Notes under the pieces: model-generated | Seen by the model: the letters and a program-made list of their open reading frames with translations, nothing else | Told to the model about the DNA's origin: nothing | The model's database searches: none | From: Chara braunii | Taxonomy: Eukaryota > Streptophyta > Charophyceae > Charales > Characeae | Reading direction: 5' to 3' | Assembly: GCA_003427395.1 (NCBI GenBank) | Contig: BFEA01000299.1 | Location: forward strand, 556,818-581,716 | Length of the DNA: 24,899 bases | Shown: positions 17,015-24,899 of the stretch, in pieces | How positions within the stretch are numbered: the first letter of the stretch is position 1 | Layout of the letters: each line of letters starts with the position of its first letter | Translations under genes and position numbers: made by a program

Positions 17015-17578
17015 TGTTGGCCTCCCCTGGCGAGGTCTGACTTTTGCCTGTCCTGGTCCTTTCCCAGTCCCAGCCTCTGTGTATGTGTCCCAAATCCCTT
17101 TCCTTCAGGGGTTGCTGCTGCTGCGGCCTTTAGGCCTTGATTTTGGACTCCCAATCTGAATCTAGACTTTCTTTCTGATTCGAATACGGACTGGAATTTA
17201 ACTCCTTGACTTCTGCTGGACAGACACACCCAATGCACGAACAGACACTCCTTCTGCACGAACAAACACATTGACTGCACGTACAGACACATCCCTTGTT
17301 TGAATAGACATGACTTGCGTTGCCCCTGGCGAACAGATGTGACCTCCAAATCTAAACATGGTGACTGTTCGTCCAGGGCTCAACCATGACCTTTGACATT
17401 GTCTTTACTTTAGCCAGGATGTGACCTTTGACCCAGAGAACATGTCTTTTGATCTGCTTTCACGAATTGGGCTCTGGGCGAGGGACCCCACTATGCTGCT
17501 TTTGTCAAACAGGGGCTGAATCGGGTAAAGGCCTTTTTACTCTCGCCGGCCTAGATTCGAAGTCCTTTGAGAAAACCT

Positions 17579-19088
17579 TCATCTATCAATAATATTTATT
17601 CCTCTTTTAGCTTTCTCATATGCAGATACAATGTGAGGTGCAGACTCAAGTAAATCTTCTCTTGTAAACCAGCGATCTTCACTTGGGTCTTGATAGGCGA
17701 ATCTTACTTTATATTGTCGCTGGGGTCTGCCTCTTCGTCTGGTTTGGAAAGTGCTTTCAGCAACAATCTTATCCACATTGTATTTCCCATCCATACTAGG
17801 AGGTATCGCCGATCTGCGACTGAGAAACAACTCATTTGTCGCGCAAGGTAGAAGCTTTGAGGCGTGAAACACCGGATACGTATGCAAATGTAGAGGAATC
17901 TCAACTACATAAGAAGGTTCATCCACCTCTCCAATCACATCAAGAATTTGCCAAGGTCCTTTGTAGGAGGGTAGTAACTTCTGAGAAATGTTTTCCGCAG
18001 GAGCAAACTCTTTGGATTTAACCCATACCAATCACCTACAGCGAATTGAGATGGTCTTCTATGCTTATTTGCCTGTTCCACCATTTGGTGTTGTGCCTTC
18101 ATTATATTTTCCTTTACCTTTTCAATATCTTGTTGATACTGTATTGCAAACTCACTTGTCCCTAGAGGAAGCTTATGTGCTTGATCCGGATTTAAGCGAT
18201 CAATGGGTCTACGTGGTCGCCATCCCAAATGCAGTTTCATCGGAGTCCTGCATGTAGATAGGTGAACAAAGTTGTTATAGGCACTAGCAACTTTGGGCAA
18301 ATGCTCATCCCAGTCAATCTGGTCGGGACGGATGTACATGCGCAATGTCTGCTGCAAAATCTTATTCATTTGATCAGTCTGGCCGTTTGTCTCAGGGTGT
18401 CTACCCGATGACATAGTTAACTTAGAGTCATAAACATTCATGAGTTGTTGCCATTGTTCACTCGTGAATCGTGAATCTCTATCACTCACAATCGTTAAGG
18501 GATGTCCACAATCCTTTACCCAATGGTTAAAGAATTCTCGGATTACTAATTCGGTCTTTGCTTCCGCTGGTAACGCTACGAATACAACATACTAAATTTG
18601 TCAACGATGACCATGACTTGCATTTTTTCATTCCTGCTCTTTACCTTGGTATCCATAAAATCAATGGATACGGAGTCTCCTGGACCTGTTGGAATTGGCA
18701 AGGGCTTTAGTAGTCCAAGGGGAGGTTGAGTGGTGCTCTTGTTTCTTTGGCACACTTGACAACCTTTCACATATGCAATGCAGTCGGCTTTCATGCGAGG
18801 CCATGCGTAGGAACGTAATAGGCCCGCATAAGTTTTCTTCCAGCCAAAATGGCCTTCAGTATCATGGCACTCCCCCAAGATCAAGCTTTTTATCTCTTCC
18901 ACATTTGGAATGCAAAGTCGGTCATGCACATCTGTTTGCTCAAACAACAGTCCTTGCGTAACTCGGTAGTTCGAAAACTCGTGTGGTGCTTCTTGCACAC
19001 ATTTAACCATAGCGTCGTAGACAGGATCTGTGGAATACGCATTCCTAATTTTATCTTGCAAGTTGGTGCCCATATCTAAGTATGTCAC
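17579..19088 (-). pseudogene. Integrase with chromodomain, element 2 (frame-broken)
   Basis: The zinc domain is intact in one frame: HDTEGHFG, then CQVCQRNKS (HHCC). The core shows SIDFMDTK (first Asp) and VSDRDSRF (second Asp). At the Glu position the motif reads HPETNGQTDQMN, with Asp (codon 18375-18373) where Ty3/gypsy integrases have Glu. The C-terminus has KLLPSYKGPWQIL and PVFHASKLLP, then a chromodomain at about 17785-17612 (KYNVDKIV, QYKVRFAYQDPSEDRWFTRE). The stop is at 17579. Frameshifts lie near 19085, 18585 and 18030. The chromodomain itself is uninterrupted and is the clearest chromovirus marker in the window. Confidence 0.92.
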
Positions 19089-20578
19089 AACGACACCGAA
19101 AAGTCAGATCTTCGACTTAGCGCGTCAACAACAACGTTGTACTTACCTTTGACTGGCTTTAACTCAAAGTCATATTGATCAATCTCTGCGGCCCACCTGG
19201 TCAATTTAGGTGTCATCCGGGCCTGCGTTTTAAGCCAGCGAAGTATCTCATGATCTGAGTACACTTTAAAGTGGCGTCCTAAGAGATAGTGTCGCCAATG
19301 ATCTAAAGCCTCCCGAAGAGCATACAACTCTCTTTCGTACGTGGAAGCGGCGACCTTCTCATTAGGCAGTCGTCGGGACATAAACTCTACAGGTCTGTAC
19401 CCATTCCCATCATCTTGCTGGAGTACAACACCTATCCCGTACTGACTGGCGTCGGTCGTAACAACAAAGGGCAAGGAAGGGTCAGCAACCTTCAAAACCG
19501 GGTAGTTAATCAGACATTTTTTTAAATGCTTAAATGAAGTCGTACAGTCTGAGTCCCACTTCCAGATTGTTTCTTTCTTGAGCAATCTGCGAAGTTGCGT
19601 GGCAATTATCGTGAAGTGTTTAACGAACTTCCGATAATAGTTGGCCAGCCCGAGAAACGACCGCAACTCCGTCAAAGTGCGGGGGTTAGGCCAATCGCGG
19701 ATTGCTGCAATTTTCGCATCTTCCGGTTTGATCCCATCACCATCAAGTACATGCCCCAAATACAAAACCTAACGCTTGGCCCAATCACACTTTTTCGGGT
19801 TTAACTTCAACTTTGCCTCACGCAATTTAGTTAGCACAAGTCAAAGGTGCTCACAATGTTCACTCAGATTCTTACTAAAAATCAAAATGTCATCAAGATA
19901 TATAACAACGAATTTATCAAGCCATTCGCGGAAAAGCTCATTCATGGTCCTTTGGAAAGTTGCGGGTGCGTTTGTAAGACCAAAGGGCAACACTACGAAC
20001 TCATAGTGTCCGTACCTTGTTCGAAAGGCAGTCTTATATTGGCCCTCTGGCTCTACCTCAATCTGATGATAACCAGACTTCAGATCAATCTTAGTGAAGT
20101 ACTTGCTACCCTGCACTCGATCCAACAAATCGTCTATCCTTGGTAATGGCTCAGCACTTTTGACCGTTATATCATTAAATCTTCTATAATCTATACACAT
20201 GCGTACGCCGCCATCTTTCTTTGACACAAATAGCACAGGCGCACCATAGGGCGAGGAGCTAGGTTTTATCCACCCCTTTTCCAGCAATTCATCAAGTTGG
20301 GCTCGCAGTTCATCTAACTCTTTAGGTGACATCCGATATATAGGCCCCTTAGGAATCGAGCTTCCAGGTATGATTTCGATGCGATGTTTGAGTGGTCGTT
20401 CTACCACACCGCTTGGGGCCTCTGCCACATCTGCGAATTCTTTCAAAATTTTTTCAATCTCAGGGGATTTTGCCTCTTCTTTAGCTTCACCCTCTTTCAC
20501 TGGGCGCACATATGCAACAAAAACTTGATCATACAGGTTATACATTTTCACATGGCGGGCGAACGCGGGGGCACTCAT
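19085..20578 (-). pseudogene. Reverse transcriptase-RNase H, element 2 (two stops)
   Basis: Well conserved RT. Motifs are [59 protein letters not shown] and [11 protein letters not shown] (YLDD intact, about 19900-19889). RNase H has [28 protein letters not shown] and VVDALSRR, so all four acidic residues are present. The same frame is cut by TGA at 19843-19841 and TAG at 19771-19769, about 23 codons apart. Both fit a single C-to-T change (CGA to TGA, CAG to TAG). Upstream the frame is continuous with the protease across one TAG at 20662-20660. Removing three point changes would leave one PR-RT-RH frame, so this copy decayed by substitution more than by indels here. Confidence 0.94.
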
Positions 20579-20659
20579 ACAACAATGAGCTAAGCTGCTC
20601 TCCTTACCTGATTCATGAAAAAGGCGGATTTTCGTCTTTCTACCTTGCGGACTAGGGAG

Positions 20660-21250
20660 CTAACACTCATGGTCCCTTAACTTCACATCCACATTGGCAG
20701 CTTCACCAAAATCCATGCCTAAGAGAATATCAAAAGGAAGATTACCTTTCACCAAGAGAGTTAGAGAGTGGAGAACGCGTTCCACCTTCCCCTCTGCTTC
20801 GAGCCGGAAGTATATCTTGACCCCTTCAACATACTTATCCATAATAGTTACTGCACTATTAGCTAACTTACTTACTACGGGCTCATCTAATTGCTTTACC
20901 TTAAGCCCGAGACGCAACTTTTGCAAACCTTTCTTAGTTATGTAGCTGCGTGTTGACCCTGTGTCAACCATTCCACCAACTCTTACTTTATCTACTTCAA
21001 GATCTGCAATTATTAACTGTCCTCTTCGTTTTTTCATTTCAGTCCAGGCTTGGCGACGAGCGGCCAACTCATCACCCATACCAGCGAGGGATCCACCTAG
21101 AGAGGTACAAACATTGACTACCTCTGAACTGTGTACTAGGTGGGGACTGTCGTCCTCTTCAGTCTCTGCCAGTGGAACCTTCGGATGGGAGGATGTCTTT
21201 CTTTCTACATCCGAAGTTCCCGTAGAGGCAACCGAGACCCCTACTGGCTG
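20660..21250 (-). pseudogene. Aspartic protease, element 2
   Basis: Retropepsin with VGGMVDTGSTRSYIT (catalytic Asp codon about 20965) and NLPFDILLGMDFG as the second block. The frame is open upstream to about 21250, overlapping the end of gag, and lies in the -1 frame relative to gag. It ends at TAG 20662-20660 after DHEC. The frame continues unchanged into RT, so this stop is best read as a mutation in a longer Pol. Confidence 0.9.
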
Positions 21251-23295
21251 TTCCCTTTTACTACCTTGTAGTCAGGGCAGTAAGGAACAATGTGGTTGGG
21301 GTCCCCACATTTTAGGCACTTGTCGGCAGCCTTTCTCTCCTGCCAAACTTTCTCTGTTATCCCCAGTTGCTTCCAAGGCTCCCATTCGGGCAGGACCTGG
21401 ATGGGGTGGATATGGTTTATCCCAATTTGTATACCACGTGCCTCTTCCACCTCTTCCTCTTCCCCAGGTAGAATATGAACCTCAGCCACCTTCGAGGGAA
21501 CATTGCCCCTTCCACCCACGTAGTAGCTTCCTTCGCCACCACCCCTCTGGGTACCGGGTCCTCTTCCACCGCGTTCACGGCCTCCTCTTCCTCGGTCGCG
21601 TCCTCTTCCTTGTCGCCCTCCCCCTCGGGCTGCAACGGCCGCATAGCTCCCCTCCTGAGCTACCGGACCGCTGGGTCCTTCCTCAAGACCATAATCTATC
21701 TGGTCATAGGAAAGAGTTTCAACACCGCCTTCTTCAAAGGTCAGAAGGAGGTTGTCTTTCCCAGGTATATTCCCTGAGATTGTGCGGTTCTGCCATCTTT
21801 TCCCCGCCTGCAATCTTTCCAATAATGACAGTAATTTGCTTCGGCTAGAAAGCCAGCATGATCTATTGCGATCTTGCTGAACTTCTCATAGGTCATTCCT
21901 TTCTCCTTTGTTCGAGGGTAGAGTTGAGTACGGAGAGGGTCAGGAAGTGCCCTTGCGAAATTATTAAGAATTTGTGTTGGAGTAAGTCCATGTTCAGCGC
22001 ATTGCAAGAGTTCGTCCATGGTTGCTTTAAGTGCGGATGCACTTTTCCATTTCCTGTCGGCTATATTTAGAATTAACATTTCAGTTCTTCTTGCCAAATT
22101 TTTATCTTCAAACCGCTCTCTGATGGCCTTAAAGAAGTCCTTAATTCTGGTCTGCTGAGAGTATTCAACCATGGTTTGGCAACCAGCTTNTTTTTGCAGT
22201 GAAATGGNGNAACTCATTGCATCTCCGGCCATACACGAATTGGCCATGAGAACTCGGTCCCAATATGGAATGCGTTGTCCGTAGACGTATGACTCCACGG
22301 CTGCAATCCAGTGTAAGACACTTTCGTCCTTTTTCCCCGTGTACATCCATGGGATTTTTACTTTGATCTTTCTGACATCCCCAGTTTCCTCCTGCTTCAC
22401 TCCCTTTCCTTTCCTATCACCATCTCCGCCATCTCCATCTCCGTCTCCTCCGCCTCCTCTGCCGCCGCCTAATATTTTCTTGGCCACGGCGGGATCTGCC
22501 AATCTCTTGGCCAACTGCTCATCTAGACTCTCTATACAAGTGACTATATGTTTGTCAATTTCTTGTGAGGATCTTTGCAAGAAGTTGTTCCAGACCCTTT
22601 CGAACTCAAATTGGTGTTGTTCGAGGCCCTGGACATTTTTAGTTAACGCCGCCAGTTGTTGATTGGTATGGAGGAGTGTATCGGTAATGAGGGAAAATAG
22701 CAGGTTTTTGTTCTTGCGCCTTCTGTTCCTGCAATTGCCTCTGAAGTTGCTCCCCTTCTTCCTTCAGTCTCTTCTTTTCGTCGAACTCTTGTCTTTTTGC
22801 GGCTACCATTTTGTTACTTAATTCCGCTTTCTTCTCTTGAATGAGAAGCTCTTTTTCTGTAGGATCTTCTGTTGCAGCTAAGAGTTCCACAAATGCATTT
22901 TTATCCTCTTCGGACTCAACATACATGGGAGTCCTATACCCATACTGATCAAGCCAGTTCATGTTCGCGGGGTGAAGGGTGATGACACTTGGGCTGCTGG
23001 ACTCCCCTCGTTCTGCCTGACGACGATACAACCTCTCACAATTTTCCTCTTCTTCTTCTTCTTCTTCTTCTTCTTCTTCTTCAACGACTTTTAGCTCTTC
23101 CTGTAGTTTCCTTTCTTTTTCTTTCATTTCTTTCTTTAACTTTTCTCTTTCTTCTTTCACTTTCTTTACCTCTTCTTCTTTTTGTTTCTTTTTCTGTTCT
23201 TTTTCCTTCTTCTTTTCAGCTAGGCGGCGATCCACTTCTGCCTGCTCCGCCGCCGGCAACCCCTGCTTAATTTTGCCTGATCTTGTTTCCATCAT
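21241..23295 (-). pseudogene. Gag, element 2 (two frameshifts)
   Basis: The likely start is METRSGK at 23292 (or the adjacent Met at 23295). Order: a long K/E-rich coiled coil (RRLAEKKKEKEQKKKQKEEE) with an uninterrupted Glu run, a second coiled coil (KKRLKEEGEQLQRQLQEQK), then after a shift near 22700 the capsid region (KIPWMYTGKKDESVLHWIAA, DFFKAIRERFEDKNLARR, ALPDPLRTQLYP). After a second shift near 21815 come an RGG-type basic segment (GRGRDRGRGGRERGGRG) and the CCHC knuckle CLKCGDPNHIVPYC (21318-21277). Gag ends at TAG 21243-21241. Ns at 22190, 22208 and 22210 leave residues unknown. A capsid, RGG and knuckle array is normal for RNA-binding Gag. Confidence 0.88.
23049..23082. repeat. (TTC)n coding microsatellite in gag 2
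   Basis: A TTC/CTT trinucleotide run, read on the minus strand as an unbroken run of Glu in the gag coiled coil. The period of three keeps the frame, so length change is tolerated. Confidence 0.9.
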
Positions 23296-24305
23296 ACGAG
23301 CGGTACACACTCTCCCGAAGCCCAGGGGAAAGAACATTCGGAACAACGGGCCCAACAGAACAAAAAGGGCAATCAAGCCCTGCATCGGGAAATCATCCAC
23401 CATGGTGGAACTTATCACAAGGAACCCTTCGCTAGTCCCACCAGGTAAGCCTCCCAACTATTATCCTTAGGCTAAACTGAGTGGATGGAATAAAACAACA
23501 TTGCTTTGTGTGTTGTTGTTTTTTTTTCCCAAACTCTGGGTGTCGCTGCCTTAATAGTGACGAATTTCAGAACTTCCAATACTTTAATATACAATAAGAC
23601 TTTTTCTTTGCTGTCTGTAGTCAACTTCAGATATTGGACTAATTAAAACAGATATCACACTTGATCTTGTCTGGTAATGAATGTGGTCCTTTCTTTTTTT
23701 CTTTTATCTTCTTTTCTAACCCTGTCTGTGTGTCCTTCTTCGCAAATAGAGCTGGAGTGGTACTCGATCAGATGGCTGGACCATACATCGATCCCAACCT
23801 ATCTTTGCCCAGTTTAGTTATGCCTCATCTCGTACTTGCATACTGACGTGGCAGACTGCCACCATCTCCCCGCATACTTTTCCCTTTACTACAGCGCAGA
23901 CTTCAGACTAAAGGGTAGAAGATAGAAGGACTCTGACCCCTTTGGGTCTGACGTGACAAGACCCTTTGACCTCAACCAACGAGACTACAAACCTTGTGAC
24001 TCGATTTGACAGCAGCAGCAGCGAACCCTAGAGAGGATGAGGCGTAGAGATGCACACACACATGCAGCCAGGTAAGGGGTGAAGGGTGCTTCTCTCTTTT
24101 GAATAGATCGTCGATGAAGACTCCTCGTCGCTCCGCACTCCACGCTCCAGGTAAGTATCACTTCTGCCCCTTCCTCTTCGGCCTACTCCTCTCCTATATC
24201 CCTATCCACCTCTTCTTCCACCATCGCCAGCATCATCAACAAGCTAGCGTTCTCTTCTCCTTCTCGCCGGCCTTACTCATGCCAGCGCAGTGAGTACAAC
24301 AAGTA
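23296..24305 (-). other. Leader of element 2, no credible gene
   Basis: About 1 kb between gag and the primer-binding site. The gag frame stays open about 54 codons above the chosen Met with a hydrophobic stretch (GLIALFVLLGPLFRMFF), so a longer Gag cannot be excluded. A single TGACGTGG (about 23844) recalls the box repeated in element 1. On the plus strand two CCAGGTAAG words (24069 and 24149) resemble splice donors but point against element transcription. Confidence 0.55.
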
Positions 24306-24308
24306 TCT

Positions 24309-24320
24309 GCTCTGATACCA
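24309..24320 (-). other. Primer-binding site for initiator tRNA-Met, element 2
   Basis: Minus strand TGGTATCAGAGC, four bases (ATTT) after the LTR end ...CCTTGCA. It matches the complement of the plant initiator tRNA-Met 3' end over all 12 bases. This fixes the inner border of the 5' LTR at 24325. Confidence 0.92.
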
Positions 24321-24324
24321 AAAT

Positions 24325-24632
24325 TGCAAGGAACCTGACTGTTCACAGCTTGCTCAGGAGCATCAAACCGCATGCATGCATGTCATCACACGTACAAAGT
24401 GGCCTCACACAAAACCAGATTGAGATGAGATAAGAACCAAGTAGCGCAGCTTATATTATTCATATCACTTAATACAAAGAGTTTCATGAGTTCCAGAGTT
24501 CAGCGCCAACAAAAGGTAGGTCCCCCTCGTTATACAACAGCATGGAACCTGGCTCAGCCAATGCCCTCCTTCAGATCACAGGTGTGGCGCCAATAGGTAA
24601 GTGTTCACCATATCGAGACTCGCTCCCTGCCT

Positions 24633-24702
<70 letters not shown>

Positions 24703-24773
24703 AACTCTGTCTTGGTTCTCTTCCCTACGCTATGCATGCGCACTCTCATCTACGAAGATCTATTCTGAATGTC
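24325..24773 (-). repeat. 5' LTR of element 2, interrupted
   Basis: Matches 16329-16795 of the 3' LTR, including the CT tract (24641-24699). The match stops abruptly after TCTGAATGTC at 24773. About 700 bp of the LTR, including U3 and the TATA box, are absent from the window; they may lie beyond the inserted DNA or be deleted. Confidence 0.9.
24641..24699. repeat. (CT)n microsatellite inside the 5' LTR
   Basis: 59 nt of CT preceded by imperfect CTTTCTCTTT, versus 87 nt in the partner LTR. Confidence 0.97.
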
Positions 24774-24899
24774 TGTAGCGGACCCACCAGGTGTGGTGCT
24801 CCGCTAGTGACAGAGATGGAGATGGAGGAAGAAGGGGGAGCAAGATGGCACAACGTAGCTCCCCACGCAAGACTCCAACGCACGTACTCCAAAATGTGC
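24774..24899. other. Foreign DNA joined to the 5' LTR, starts TGTAGCGGACCC
   Basis: Unrelated to the LTR partner sequence. It begins TG and at once forms a hairpin, AGCGGA-CCACC against GGTG-TCCGCT (24776-24804). A GA-rich stretch follows. It could be the end of another LTR element or transposon that entered the LTR; the window ends before this can be decided. Confidence 0.5.

Larger units (their letters stand above)
16329..17490 (-). repeat. 3' LTR of element 2, about 1.16 kb
   Basis: 16329-16795 matches 24325-24773 almost base for base, starting TGCAAGGAACCTG in both. The inner border is set at about 17490, where ...ACCCCA would give the expected CA end, after the pol stop at 17579. No clear polypurine tract flanks it, so this border is uncertain by some tens of bases. 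A TATA box and a CT microsatellite lie inside, as in LTR 1. Confidence 0.82.
16329..24899 (-). mobile_element. Chromovirus 2 (Ty3/gypsy), both LTRs visible, 5' LTR interrupted
   Basis: Minus-strand order is 5' LTR (24325 upward), primer-binding site (24320-24309), leader, gag, protease, RT, RNase H, integrase, chromodomain, 3' LTR (down to 16329). LTR identity can be compared over about 380 bp. By hand I count about 21 mismatches outside the CT tract, roughly three quarters transitions, so the insertion is old but recognisable. CATTA (16324-16328) is the candidate left half of the target duplication; the right half is outside the window. Frames are broken in gag and pol, but fewer key residues are lost than in element 1. 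Confidence 0.93.

Noticed and set aside
20961-21848. Plus-strand frame of 295 codons, the longest on that strand
   Set aside because: It is the shadow of gag 2 and protease 2; Ser/Pro-rich because it opposes the RGG and Glu-rich segments.
24306-24322. Possible tRNA-Met gene fragment
   Set aside because: Only the 12 bases complementary to the tRNA 3' end are present, placed next to an LTR end, so it is a primer-binding site.

Overview
This is a repeat-dominated nuclear window from a eukaryote with a plant-type genome. The evidence is two long Ty3/gypsy chromoviruses on the minus strand, one with a clear primer-binding site for initiator tRNA-Met, plus a LINE fragment, long CT/GA microsatellites and assembly gaps (N runs). 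From memory, the gag style resembles repeats of charophyte algae such as Chara; I could not test this. I see no intact host gene, no tRNA or rRNA gene and no CRISPR array. All recognisable coding sequence belongs to transposons and is broken.

Layout: 1-600 is a 91-bp tandem repeat followed by a purine-rich tract. 600-4490 is non-coding, unclassified and unusually rich in small perfect inverted repeats. It holds two diverged copies of a segment about 1.4 kb apart, a 162-bp tandem repeat that alternates two hairpins, a 71-bp foldback and a 26-bp tandem array. 4490-12027 is chromovirus 1 read right to left: LTR (10707-12027), primer-binding site, leader with a 13-bp ACGT-box array, gag, protease, RT-RNase H, integrase and chromodomain. 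Its 3' LTR is not in the window. At the gag/pol junction gag ends on a canonical -1 slippery heptamer directly followed by its stop, and the -1 frame runs on into pol. 12028-14129 is the 3' part of a plus-strand LINE that chromovirus 1 appears to have entered. 14130-16328 is purine-rich, internally duplicated DNA with no convincing gene. 16329-24899 is chromovirus 2, also right to left, with both LTRs visible; its 5' LTR is interrupted at 24773/24774 by other DNA.

How the parts fit: each element encodes the usual Ty3/gypsy set (Gag with a CCHC knuckle, aspartic protease, RT, RNase H, DDE integrase, chromodomain for chromatin targeting). Both are defective. Element 1 has many frame changes and Asp-to-Asn changes at catalytic sites of RT and RNase H. 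Element 2 keeps YLDD and the RNase H residues but has in-frame stops, single-base frameshifts and an Asp in place of the integrase catalytic Glu. Most of the nonsense and catalytic changes are C-to-T or G-to-A, several in CG or CHG contexts, as expected after plant-type cytosine methylation.
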